A stretch of 64,000 nucleotides of DNA from Acidobacteria bacterium RIFCSPLOWO2_12_FULL_66_21. GTDB lineage: Bacteria; Acidobacteriota; Vicinamibacteria; Vicinamibacterales; 2-12-FULL-66-21. Every line of letters begins with the position of its first letter. Positions within the stretch are counted from its first letter, which is position 1. Below are positions 41,840-49,988 of the stretch, in pieces. The translations under genes and the position numbers were made by a program. The DNA lies in the NCBI GenBank assembly GCA_001767455.1, contig MELC01000022.1, forward strand, positions 16,010 to 80,009, given 5' to 3'. The notes below the pieces were generated by a model. It was not told the origin of the DNA, did not search any database, and saw only the letters and a program-made list of their open reading frames with translations.

Positions 41840-44311
41840 TCACTCCTCGCGCAGGGCGGCGAACGAATCACGCCGGCCAACCCGATACGCGATGGCGGCG
41901 AGGGTGACTCCGGTCGCGGCCAGGAACAGCACCACAGGCGCGATATAGGGTGAAGGATCCACGGCAAATGGGGCGAGCATCAACAATCGCTGCGACTGGA
42001 GCACCCGGAGGCCAGACCATGACGCGAGAACGCCGCACGATAGCCCGATCGGCACCAGGCGAAGGCCCGAGAGGACGATTCGTCGCCTGACGGCTGACGG
42101 TGTGGCTCCGAGCGCAAGCCGGATCGCGAACTCCCTCCTCCGGCGGTTCGCCTCCGAGGTGATGACTGCGACGAGTCCGATCAGTGCCAGCATCATTGAA
42201 GCCGCGCCCGATGCCAGCGACAACGACTTCAGCCGGCGAATTCCTGCATACCTCTCGGCAAGCCGCGACTCGAACGTGGCGACCGGGGCTGCGGAGCCCG
42301 TGAGATCGCGCAGGCGCGCGCGCACAACATCCGCCGTCGCAGCGCCACGATCGCTCGCTTTGATCAACAGGAATCCGAATTCAGAGGACGGGTCCATCGG
42401 TTCGTACACCATTGATCCGTCGGCGATCGCCTTCGTTGTTTCCTGTCCCGTGCTCCGGTCCTGCGCGACCCCGACTATCGTCATGGATACGGGTCCGGAA
42501 CGGTCCTCTGCGGCGATCCGTTCGCCGAGAACATTGTCCTTTCCAAAGAAGCGCCGTGCGAACTGCCGGGAGACGACCACGGGCTCCTGTGCACCGGTCC
42601 GCCCCGCATCCTGGCGGTTCAAGGCCCTGCCCATGAGGATCGGTATTCCGAGAACACGAAAATAGTCAGGCGAGACGGAAACCGCCGGTGACGAGATCCA
42701 TTCCGGCCGGGTGCCAGAATGCACCTGCACCGCACTTTCGCCGAGGAGCGGAAGCGCTTTCGCGTACGCGACGCCCTCCACGCCGGAGGAAACGGAGAGA
42801 CCGTCCGCGATCGCTCCGAGCGGCGCGCGCCGGCTGCCATCGTCGGGCAATTCCGCGACCAGGAGGTCCGTCGTGCTGAACCCCGGTTCCGCCGTCCGGG
42901 TGGCCGTCCGGACGAACGCCGCTGCCGTCACGAGCAGCAATGTGCTGGTCGCGATCTGGATACCGACGAAGAGTCGCGCCGCGCGGCTTCCCCGCGGCGT
43001 TTCGAGACCGCGCCCGAGGCGCAGGGATTGCGCCAGACGGGGGTTCAGCGACTCGAGTGCCGGTGCAAGACCAGAGAGGATCGCGGCTGCGACGCTGGTT
43101 ACGGCCAGAAACGTGAACGCTCGCCAGTCGGGTCCGAGCGATCCCGCGCCGACCCACGATTCGGCATTCAGCGCGCGCACGAGCAATCGAGGCAGGCTGT
43201 AGACGAGAAACAGGCTCAGCAGCGCCGCCAGCCCGCACACGATCGTACTCTCGATGAGCAGCATGCGGATCAGCGCGGCCCTGCTCGCCCCGAGCGCCAG
43301 CCGCACGGCCATTTCAGGAACACGTTTCGCGGCTCGCGGGATCAACAGAGCCGCCACGTTGACGCACGCGGTGATCAGGATGAGCACCGGCAGGGCAAGC
43401 ACGATCATGGAGAGGCGCAGAATCTTGAGCGGCATGGCCGACCATCGCGAACCGTCGGTCACCACAACGAGCGAGGCGGGCCAGGGGCTTGGACGTGCAT
43501 GTCGAGCCAGAATCACGCGGAACTCGTTCGCCGCCGTGCCGCGCGATGTCCGCGGCTCGAGAAGCCCGGCCAGCTCGAGCCACGGCACGGTACTGTCCTC
43601 GCTGAGCAGATCGCGTCCCCTGAACAACGACTCGACATTCTTGAGGGCGTGCTGTGTCGTATAGGGCAGACACAGATCGGCGACGGAATCCGCATCGCTG
43701 AAATGCCCGCGTACCTGAATCGCGGGCGTCGCTGCGATTCCCACGACGACGACCGGCACCCCGCCGTAAGGGAACGATCTCCCGACAACCGACGGGTCGG
43801 CTCCGAACCGGCTGCGCCAGCAGCGTTCGCTCATGACCGCAACGGGCAATCGGCTCGTACAGTCCTCGGGCGTAAGGAGCCGACCTGCCACCGGCGCATC
43901 GACACCGAAGGCCGAGAAGAAATCGCAGGTCACGAGCAAACCCGACGCCGGGCCACGATCGCCGCCGATCCGTGCGGTCAGGAGGGCGGAAGACCAGGCG
44001 GTGAGCCGTCGGGCGGACCGGTTCTCGTCGGCGAGCGCCCGGTACTCAGCGAGCGTGACTACGCCGCTCGAACGGCTCGGCTCTCGAACGACCCTGAAGA
44101 ACGAGTTGGGATCGTGGCTCGGAGGTGTCCGAAGCGCCATCGTGCTGAGAAGGCTGAACACGACCGTCGGACTTCCAATGCCGATGGCGAGAGTGAGAAC
44201 GACGGCCGCCGTCAGCCCCCACTGGTTGCGGACCTCCCGCCATGCGTACCGTAAGTCCTGCGCGGTCATCGCGATCCATTGCCGTCCCGTCGCGCCAAGA
44301 TGAATGTCCAT
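41840..44311 (-). CDS. ADOP-type (acidobacterial duplicated) MacB/FtsX permease
   Basis: The product is 823 residues. The N-terminus holds the typical 'MTAQDLRYAWREVRNQWGLTAAVVLTLAIGIG' block and first membrane helix, then a MacB-type periplasmic domain and the FtsX helices ('VLALPVLILITACVNVAALL', 'MAVRLALGASRAALIRMLLIES'). The whole unit is repeated in the second half ('LFVGIQIATSTLLLVTAAAF', 'EFAIRLALGATPSAVRRRIV'). Such orphan duplicated permeases without a linked ATPase are a hallmark of Acidobacteria. The start at 44311 has GGGAG upstream; an ATG 14 codons later is possible. Confidence 0.9.
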   Translation of the reverse strand: MDIHLGATGRQWIAMTAQDLRYAWREVRNQWGLTAAVVLTLAIGIGSPTVVFSLLSTMALRTPPSHDPNSFFRVVREPSRSSGVVTLAEYRALADENRSARRLTAWSSALLTARIGGDRGPASGLLVTCDFFSAFGVDAPVAGRLLTPEDCTSRLPVAVMSERCWRSRFGADPSVVGRSFPYGGVPVVVVGIAATPAIQVRGHFSDADSVADLCLPYTTQHALKNVESLFRGRDLLSEDSTVPWLELAGLLEPRTSRGTAANEFRVILARHARPSPWPASLVVVTDGSRWSAMPLKILRLSMIVLALPVLILITACVNVAALLIPRAAKRVPEMAVRLALGASRAALIRMLLIESTIVCGLAALLSLFLVYSLPRLLVRALNAESWVGAGSLGPDWRAFTFLAVTSVAAAILSGLAPALESLNPRLAQSLRLGRGLETPRGSRAARLFVGIQIATSTLLLVTAAAFVRTATRTAEPGFSTTDLLVAELPDDGSRRAPLGAIADGLSVSSGVEGVAYAKALPLLGESAVQVHSGTRPEWISSPAVSVSPDYFRVLGIPILMGRALNRQDAGRTGAQEPVVVSRQFARRFFGKDNVLGERIAAEDRSGPVSMTIVGVAQDRSTGQETTKAIADGSMVYEPMDPSSEFGFLLIKASDRGAATADVVRARLRDLTGSAAPVATFESRLAERYAGIRRLKSLSLASGAASMMLALIGLVAVITSEANRRRREFAIRLALGATPSAVRRRIVLSGLRLVPIGLSCGVLASWSGLRVLQSQRLLMLAPFAVDPSPYIAPVVLFLAATGVTLAAIAYRVGRRDSFAALREE

Positions 44312-44324
44312 GGTCTCCCGCGCC

Positions 44325-44620
44325 GCGCTGCCCCTGCAGCAGCGCCTCGATAGACGTTCTGAACAGAATTGCCGGCTGGGCCCCTCGGATGGATTTCAGC
44401 GCGACCATGCGTCCGGGGGCCTGGATCCGTCCTGGCACGAACGCCGGAGTCGACACGAGTCCCAGCCTGCGCGCGACCTCGATATCCCTATTATCGCACG
44501 ATCGACGGTCGCCGTGTCGAGCAGGCAGCTCAAGAAGTCGTCAGGCCTGAGACCGACCTGGGCTGCAAGGAAAGGAATCTCCTCGTCGCTCTTTGTCAGT
44601 GAATCACGCCATGCGTTCAC
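44325..44620 (-). pseudogene. DsbA-like thioredoxin C-terminal fragment, frameshifted
   Basis: A GTG with GGAGGAG upstream opens 'VGLRPDDFLSCLLDTATVDRAI'. A one-base shift near 44492 continues as 'DIEVARRLGLVSTPAFVPG' and 'SIRGAQPAILFRTSIEALL'. This is the C-terminal half of DsbA/thioredoxin_4 proteins, with the cis-Pro in STPAF. The N-terminal CxxC half is absent, so the product could not act as an oxidoreductase. It lies between an ADOP permease gene and the PCYCGC gene. Confidence 0.65.
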
Positions 44621-44642
44621 AGGGCTCCTCCACGACGGGAAA

Positions 44643-45032
44643 TCACTTGGACAATTCCGGCACCATGTCGAATCCGTTCACGTTGGTGATGTATCGGCTG
44701 ATCTCCTTGATCGACTTTCCCTGGTCCACCGTTCGCTCGGCACTGAGTGCGGTGATCACGCAGATCGGACAAGTCTCGGCGTGCTCGGTCTTGAAACAGT
44801 CCAGGTTCGAAGCATGCGGGTTCTTTGTCCTGTCCATGCAGCCGCAGAGGCACGGGATCTGCGAGAGCACCTGTGGCATCTTCCTGGCCACCGCGTAGGC
44901 ATTCTGGACTCGTGGGTCCGTGCTCGTCGTCGCATACGGTCGTGTCCTGTTGGCCCACCAATAGCCCGCTGCGCCTGTCGTCGCGAGAATGAAGAGAGCC
45001 AGGGACAACATCAGGAATCGTTTTGAGAGCAT
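44643..45032 (-). CDS. PCYCGC-motif exported protein
   Basis: The product is 129 residues with an N-terminal signal or anchor helix (LMLSLALFILATTGAAGYWW). A cysteine-rich core reads 'IPCLCGCMDRTKNPHASNLDCF' and 'HAETCPICVI', matching the PCYCGC family (here PCLCGC). Seven cysteines suggest metal or disulfide chemistry in the periplasm. The family has no proven function. It sits upstream of a DsbA-like relic and downstream of a frameshifted metal-binding-like lipoprotein gene, suggesting a former redox or metal module. Confidence 0.8.
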   Translation of the reverse strand: MLSKRFLMLSLALFILATTGAAGYWWANRTRPYATTSTDPRVQNAYAVARKMPQVLSQIPCLCGCMDRTKNPHASNLDCFKTEHAETCPICVITALSAERTVDQGKSIKEISRYITNVNGFDMVPELSK

Positions 45033-45058
45033 GTTCGTACCAGCGAGCAGGGCGCCTT

Positions 45059-45581
45059 CTATTTGTGCCCCGCGAGAAAGACGTCATCGGGAATGGCCTC
45101 CATACGAAACAGCTCGTACCCGTACCACACATGCGGAAGCACCATTTTCAGTTCCTTGATCCGCTTCGGGCCGAGTTTCATGGCCGTTTCGTACGCGGTG
45201 GCCTCAGGGCTGCCTGGGAACACGCGCGCGTAGTAGATCCTGACGAAGTCTCCTTCGTGGATCCCCTCGACGACTCCTGGGGACACGTAGATTCCAGTGA
45301 CCATCGCCTGCTTGAAATAGGGGATCGCGCGGTGTTTCAGGTTGACCCTGACTAGTCCGCCAGGGCCAGGCAGAAGGATCTCGGTGATGACCCCCTCCCC
45401 GACGAATGGGTCTTCGCGGGTGCCCGCAGGCCGCCGTCCGATTGAATCCTGCGGGACAAAGTCCTTCAGGGTGGACCGGGTCCGCGGGCGTGATCTGTTC
45501 TTGCTGGCGACGGTGACAGGCGCCGGCGCAGAGCATTGCTGCGATCAACGCCGCCGTGACCGAAGGCTTACGCATCGGCAT
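45059..45581 (-). pseudogene. Frameshifted lipoprotein with CusF-like domain
   Basis: The 5' part encodes a lipoprotein signal (SVTAALIAAMLCAGACHRRQ). The domain itself continues in another frame: 'LKDFVPQDSIGRRPAG', 'GEGVITEILLPGPGGLVRV', 'HRAIPYFKQAMVTGIYVSP' and 'GIHEGDFVRIYYARV'. The frame change falls around 45470-45520. The pattern (beta barrel with 'HRAIPYFKQAM...G.hEGD.V') resembles CusF-like copper-binding domains; this is a weak match. The ORF-track protein from 45304 is the intact 3' part. Confidence 0.6.
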
Positions 45582-45767
45582 GTCGGCCTGTGGCGGAAGA
45601 GTGAGTCAGCCGGGATCGGATTCGCCCACCGGGGAAGCGAGGCTGCGACAGGCGGCCCCGGCGCAGCCTCGCCCGGCGTCGGCTACTGAATCTGCTCGCA
45701 GAGATGCGGGTCGGAGATGCACTCCGTCCCGGACATGTCTTACCGTTCGCTACAGGATACGGTCCGT
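45582..45767. other. Intergenic stretch with no gene seen
   Basis: Between the lipoprotein pseudogene and the kinase remnant I find no coding pattern and no clear regulatory signal. Confidence 0.4.
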
Positions 45768-45950
45768 TCAGCGAGACTGCGACAGCACGCTGAGGAAGGC
45801 ACCGTCGTCAGGAGCGCGCAGCCGGTGTCGCGGGTCCCGATCGAGACAGCGCGCCAGCAGACGCCGGACAGAAGGCGGGGTATCGGCCGGCAGCACCCGC
45901 CAGTCGGGGTCGCGCGTCAGGATGCCGGCGAGGACCTCCGACACCGTTTC
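45768..45950 (-). pseudogene. C-terminal remnant of a Ser/Thr protein kinase
   Basis: A 60-residue open segment not in the ORF track reads 'ETVSEVLAGILTRDPDW', 'LPADTPPSVRRLLARCLDRD' and 'PRHRLRAPDDGAF' before a TGA. This is the C-lobe end (subdomains X-XI) of acidobacterial Hanks-type kinases, where the usual form is 'LP..TP..IR.LL.RCL.RDP..RLRDI'. All catalytic parts are missing, so it is a relic. Confidence 0.7.
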
Positions 45951-45956
45951 GGCGTT

Positions 45957-45975
45957 TCAGGGCTTTATGCCCTGA
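45957..45975 (-). terminator. Hairpin after the DUF1330 gene
   Basis: TCAGGGC-(5)-GCCCTGA directly follows the DUF1330 stop codon. No T-run. Confidence 0.4.
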
Positions 45976-45976
45976 C

Positions 45977-46264
45977 TCACATTCCATCGATGATGACGAG
46001 CTCGCTCTTCGAGGTGGCCTGCCGGATGGTCTTCGCCGCCGCGTATTCCGGAGATTCCCACCACTTCCGGGCCTGATCGGCCGACGGGAATTCGAGCAGT
46101 ACCAGGCGCTTCGGGCGCCACTCTCCCTCGAGGACGTCGGGCTTCGGCCCGCGCGCCAGATAGCGCCCACCGTAATGCTTCACCGTCTCGAAGGCCAACT
46201 TCTTGTAGTCCTCGTACCGCTCCGGGTCCGTCACGTCAACGTGTGCGATCACATAAGCGCTCAT
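45977..46264 (-). CDS. DUF1330-family protein
   Basis: The product is 95 residues from ATG 46264. 'AYVIAHVDVTDPERYEDYKKL' and 'GGRYLARGPKPDVLEGEWRPKRLVLLEF' with 'ARKWWESPEYAAAK' are the DUF1330 dimeric alpha/beta-barrel hallmarks. Members are small ferredoxin-fold proteins of uncertain role, some monooxygenase-like. The gene follows recQ on the same strand, separated by a 7-bp repeat array. Confidence 0.9.
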   Translation of the reverse strand: MSAYVIAHVDVTDPERYEDYKKLAFETVKHYGGRYLARGPKPDVLEGEWRPKRLVLLEFPSADQARKWWESPEYAAAKTIRQATSKSELVIIDGM

Positions 46265-46270
46265 AGGTCG

Positions 46271-46315
46271 GCTTCCAGCTTCCAGCTTCCAGTTTCCAGC
46301 TTCCAGTTTCCAGCT
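46271..46315. repeat. 7-bp tandem repeat (CTTCCAG/TTTCCAG)
   Basis: Six units of CTTCCAG/TTTCCAG at period 7 lie in the recQ-DUF1330 gap, followed by a looser GCGAGGT/GCGAGCC run. Confidence 0.85.
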
Positions 46316-46367
46316 TTGTCGAGCTGCGAGGTGCGAGCCACGAGCCAGCCGCCTTCGCGCTTCCGCG

Positions 46368-48221
46368 CTACGGCGCGCCAGGCGAGCTGCGGCAAATCTC
46401 TTCGACGAACCGCTCTCCCAGCGTCTCCGCCTTCTTCGCGCCGACGCCGCGCACCTGGTGCAGCTCGCCGACGCTCCGCGGCTTGAGCCGCGCCATCTCG
46501 CGCAGCGTCGTGTCGTGGAAGATGACGTACGGCGGCACGCCGCGCGACCGGGCGATCGCGAGCCGCAAGGCCCGCAGCCGCTCGAACAGGTCGCGATCGA
46601 CATCCTGCCACGACTCGGCCTCGATGCGCGAGCGCTTCGGGAGGCGGTCCTTGACGGGCCGGCGCTGCCGCGCGAGCACGAGGTCCAGCGCCCCCGACGC
46701 ATCCTTCAGCAGCTCGACGCCCGGCGCCGTGAGCGTCACCACTGGAAACTGGTCGTCGGTCTGGCGCAGAAACCCGTGCGCGATGAGCTGCTCGATGTAC
46801 CCCCGCACCTCCGCGACCGGCATGTCCTGCAGCAGCCCGAACGTGGTCAGCTCCTGGTGGCCCCTGCCGGTCACCTGCTCGTTGTCGCTGCCGCACAGGA
46901 TGTTGGACACGTGCGCGACGCCGAAGCGCTGCCCGACACGCGCGACGCACGACAGGATCTTGCGCGCGAGGACGGTGGGCTCGCCGACCGTCTCGAGTTC
47001 GTCGAGACAATAATCGCACGCGCTGCAGTCGGCGCGGCGGTACGCCTCGCCGAAGTAGCCGACGAGATGCTTGTGCCGGCAGCCGACGCTCGCCGCGTAG
47101 CGCTCCATGTCGCGCAGCAGCTTGCGGCTCGCGTCGCTCAGCTCCCCGTTGCGCTCGAGCATGACGCGCCACTTCATGAAATCGGCGGTCGAATAGAGCA
47201 GCAGGCACTCCGCTTCCAACCCGTCGCGGCCCGCGCGCCCCGATTCCTGCTGGTAGTGCTCGACCGAGCGCGGCGCGCCTGCGTGGACGACGAACCGGAC
47301 GTCCGAGCGGTCGATGCCCATGCCGAAGGCAACGGTCGCGACAACGACATCGGCGTCTTCCTCGAGAAACGCGTCCTGGTTGCGGCTCCGTTGGTCGTCG
47401 GCCAGTCCGGCGTGATACGGCAGCGCGCGGACGCCGGATTCGCGCAGCCATGCGGCGAGCGCGTCAACCTCCCGTCGCGACGTGCAGTAGATGATGCCGG
47501 CCTGCCGCTCGTGGCGGGACAGGACGTCGAGGAGCTGGCGCTTCAGGTTCGCGCGCGCCAGCACGCGGTAGACGAGATTCGGCCGGTCGAACGAGCCGAC
47601 GAGCTCGATCGGATCGGTCAGCCCGAGCTGCGACACAATGTCGCGGCGGACCCGCGCCGTCGCGGTTGCCGTGTAGGCGTGAAGGCTGATCGAGGGCAGC
47701 AGTGCGCGCAGCCGCCCGAGCTGCCGGTACTCGGGACGGAAGTCGTGTCCCCACTGGCTGATGCAGTGCGCCTCGTCCACCGCCACGAAGCTGACGTCGC
47801 ACTGCGACAGCATGGCGACGAAGCCGTCGCCGCCTTCGCCGACGAGACGCTCCGGCGAGACGTAGATCAGTCGATAGCGCCCCTCGCGCAGGCCCGCGGC
47901 GACCGAGGCCTTCTCGTCAGCGGCGAGCGAGCTGTTGTAGCACGCCGCGGGGACGCCGTTGCCGGTCAGCGTGTCGACCTGGTCCTTCATCAACGAGATC
48001 AGCGGCGAGACGACGACGGCCAGCCCGGAACGCACGAGCGCGGGCGCCTGGAAACAGAGCGACTTGCCGCCACCTGTCGGCAGGACGACGACCGAGTCGC
48101 GGCCGTGAAGGATGGCATCCATCGCCTCGCGCTGCAGCGGACGGAACGAGGTGTAGCCCCAGTACCGCTCGAGCGCTTCGCTGAGGTCAGAACCGGTGGA
48201 AAGGGTCACGGTGGTGTCCAT
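46368..48221 (-). CDS. recQ: ATP-dependent DNA helicase RecQ
   Basis: The product is 617 residues from ATG 48221. Superfamily-2 motifs are complete: 'FRPLQREAMDAIL' (motif 0), 'LPTGGGKSLCFQ' (I), 'VDEAHCISQWGHDFR' (II), 'YTATATARVRRDI' (III), 'GIIYCTSRREVD' (IV) and 'YQQESGRAGRDG' (VI). The zinc-binding RQC region has 'CRHKHLVGYFGE' and 'CSACDYCLD'. An HRDC domain ends the protein. It unwinds 3'-tailed duplexes in recombination and fork repair. No ribosome site is obvious. Confidence 0.95.
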   Translation of the reverse strand: MDTTVTLSTGSDLSEALERYWGYTSFRPLQREAMDAILHGRDSVVVLPTGGGKSLCFQAPALVRSGLAVVVSPLISLMKDQVDTLTGNGVPAACYNSSLAADEKASVAAGLREGRYRLIYVSPERLVGEGGDGFVAMLSQCDVSFVAVDEAHCISQWGHDFRPEYRQLGRLRALLPSISLHAYTATATARVRRDIVSQLGLTDPIELVGSFDRPNLVYRVLARANLKRQLLDVLSRHERQAGIIYCTSRREVDALAAWLRESGVRALPYHAGLADDQRSRNQDAFLEEDADVVVATVAFGMGIDRSDVRFVVHAGAPRSVEHYQQESGRAGRDGLEAECLLLYSTADFMKWRVMLERNGELSDASRKLLRDMERYAASVGCRHKHLVGYFGEAYRRADCSACDYCLDELETVGEPTVLARKILSCVARVGQRFGVAHVSNILCGSDNEQVTGRGHQELTTFGLLQDMPVAEVRGYIEQLIAHGFLRQTDDQFPVVTLTAPGVELLKDASGALDLVLARQRRPVKDRLPKRSRIEAESWQDVDRDLFERLRALRLAIARSRGVPPYVIFHDTTLREMARLKPRSVGELHQVRGVGAKKAETLGERFVEEICRSSPGAP

Positions 48222-48285
48222 GGTACACCGTGACACGCGTGCCGTGGCTCGTTACTCGTGGAGCTCCACCCCAATCCCCAATCTC

Positions 48286-48312
48286 CGAGCAACGAGCAAC
48301 GAGCAACGAGCA
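48286..48312. repeat. 7-bp tandem repeat (GAGCAAC)
   Basis: Three to four exact GAGCAAC units at period 7, in the divergent gap between recQ and the MttB-family gene; the same word as at 23.54 kb. Confidence 0.85.
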
Positions 48313-48431
48313 CAGGAGAAGGGGAGGAAGGGAGACGGTCTGTTTTTTGACTGAAGAACGGGAGGCAGGGTGGGACGTGCGGGTCGCGCCGTCGTCTCCG
48401 GAGACCCTCCCCTGCTCTCTTCCTCCTGTGA
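48311..48431. repeat. Purine-rich palindromic element, third copy
   Basis: CACAGGAG-AAGGGGAGGAAGG at the left is mirrored by CCTCCCC...CTTCCTCCTGTG at the right, over about 120 bases. The interior differs from the other two copies. Confidence 0.7.
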
Positions 48432-48438
48432 AGCTAGT

Positions 48439-48444
48439 ATGATG
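48439..48444 (+). promoter_or_regulatory. Candidate -10 box (TATGAT) for the MttB-family gene
   Basis: TATGAT lies 19 bases before the ATG at 48464. Confidence 0.35.
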
Positions 48445-48463
48445 TCGTCAACCAAAGGCACTC

Positions 48464-49912
48464 ATGCGTCCAACCCTGCGACTGCTCGACGATGGGCTGA
48501 TCGAGCGGATCCTGTCGGAGGCCCGCGATCTGCTGGGTTCGCTCGGCGTCGAGATTCATAACCCTTCCGTCCTCGAGCTCCTCGGCGCGCACGGGGCGCG
48601 CGTCGAGAAACAGACGGCGCGCGCGTTTTTCGACGCGGCCATCGTCGACCGCGCGCTCGCGAGCGCTCCGCGCGAATTCCGGCTCTACGACGTCCTCGGC
48701 GCCGAAACACATCACTTTCACGACAACGCGGTCCACTTCACGCCCGGATCCGCCGCCATCAACATTCTCGACGGCGACACGGGACAGATGCGGAAGCCGG
48801 CCACGGCCGATTACATCCGGTACGTGAAGGTCGTGAGCGGGCTGCCGCACATCGAGTCGCAGAGCACGGCGTTCATCCCGGCTGACGTCCCCAGCCGCAT
48901 CGCGGACTCGTACCGGCTGTATCTCAGCCTGCTCCACGGCGAGAAGCCCGTGGTCACCGGCGCGTTCACGATCGACGGCTTCACGATCATGCAGGACCTG
49001 CAGGTCGCCGTGCGTGGATCGGCTGAGGCGCTCGCCGGCAAGCCGCTGACGATCTTCTCCTGCTGCCCGACGGCGCCCATCAAATGGAGCGACGTCACCA
49101 GCCAGAACGTCGTCGACTGCGCGCGCCACGCGGTTCCGGTCGAGTTCGTCTCGATGCCGCTGTCAGGGTTCATGGCGCCGGTCACGCTGGTTGGATCGCT
49201 CGTGCAACATGCCGCCGAGACGCTCAGCGGCCTCGTCATCAGCCAGACGGCGCGGCCGGGGACGCCCGTCCTGTGGGGCGGCTCACCCGCCATCTTCGAC
49301 ATCCGCCACGAGACGACGCCGATGGGCGCGGTCGAGACGATGATGATGGACTGCGCGTACAGCGAGATCGGGCACTCCCTCGGGCTGCCGACGCAGGCCT
49401 ACATTTCGCTGAGCGACGCGAAGCAGCTCGACGCGCAGGCCGGGCTCGAGACCGGCATCGGCGCGACGCTCGCGGCGCTGTCCGGCATCAACAGCGTGTC
49501 GGGGCCCGGCATGCTCGACTTCGAGAGCTGCCAGAGCCTGGAGAAGCTGGTCGTCGACAACGAGATCTGCGGCATGACCAGGCGGCTGGTGCGTGGCATC
49601 GAGCCCAGGGACGATTTCCCGGCCCGTCCGATCTTCGAGGAGCTGCTGCGCGAGAAGCATCTCCTCATCGCGCCGCACACGCGGCGGCACCTGCGAGAGG
49701 AGATTCACTTCCCCGGTCCGGTGATCGATCGCGCCAACCATGCCTGCTGGATCGAGGACGGATCGTTGACGCTCGGCGATCGCGCGAGGCACGAGGTCGC
49801 GCGGCTCGTGGACGCGTATCAGCCGTCACGGCTGCCGGACGAGATCAAACGCGAGCTGACACGCCTGATGGAGTCCGAGGCCCGTCGCTCCGGGATGGAC
49901 CGGCTGCCGTAG
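48464..49912 (+). CDS. Trimethylamine methyltransferase (MttB) superfamily protein, non-pyrrolysine
   Basis: The product is 482 residues. Family features include 'LLDDGLIERILSEARDLLGSLGVEI', 'FTPGSAAINILDGDTGQMRKPAT', 'SCCPTAPIKWSDVTSQNVVDCA' and 'LETGIGATLAALSGINSVSGPGMLDF'. The gene reads through without an amber codon, so it lacks pyrrolysine and belongs with MtgB-like members, which demethylate quaternary amines such as glycine betaine to a corrinoid protein. No corrinoid protein gene is adjacent here, so the substrate and partner are open. Confidence 0.88.
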   Translation: MRPTLRLLDDGLIERILSEARDLLGSLGVEIHNPSVLELLGAHGARVEKQTARAFFDAAIVDRALASAPREFRLYDVLGAETHHFHDNAVHFTPGSAAINILDGDTGQMRKPATADYIRYVKVVSGLPHIESQSTAFIPADVPSRIADSYRLYLSLLHGEKPVVTGAFTIDGFTIMQDLQVAVRGSAEALAGKPLTIFSCCPTAPIKWSDVTSQNVVDCARHAVPVEFVSMPLSGFMAPVTLVGSLVQHAAETLSGLVISQTARPGTPVLWGGSPAIFDIRHETTPMGAVETMMMDCAYSEIGHSLGLPTQAYISLSDAKQLDAQAGLETGIGATLAALSGINSVSGPGMLDFESCQSLEKLVVDNEICGMTRRLVRGIEPRDDFPARPIFEELLREKHLLIAPHTRRHLREEIHFPGPVIDRANHACWIEDGSLTLGDRARHEVARLVDAYQPSRLPDEIKRELTRLMESEARRSGMDRLP

Positions 49913-49914
49913 GA

Positions 49915-49977
49915 GCTTTCAGCTATCAGCTCTCAGCTGTCAGCGTCTGTGAGCTGATGGCTGATGGCTGATAGCTT
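49915..49977. repeat. Inverted 7-bp repeat array forming a hairpin
   Basis: Heptamers TATCAGC, TCTCAGC, TGTCAGC run forward, then AGCTGAT, GGCTGAT, GGCTGAT run back. AGCTATCAGC pairs with GCTGATAGCT across a short loop. Located between two convergent genes, it could act as a bidirectional terminator. Confidence 0.85.
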
Positions 49978-49988
49978 CTCCGACTACT

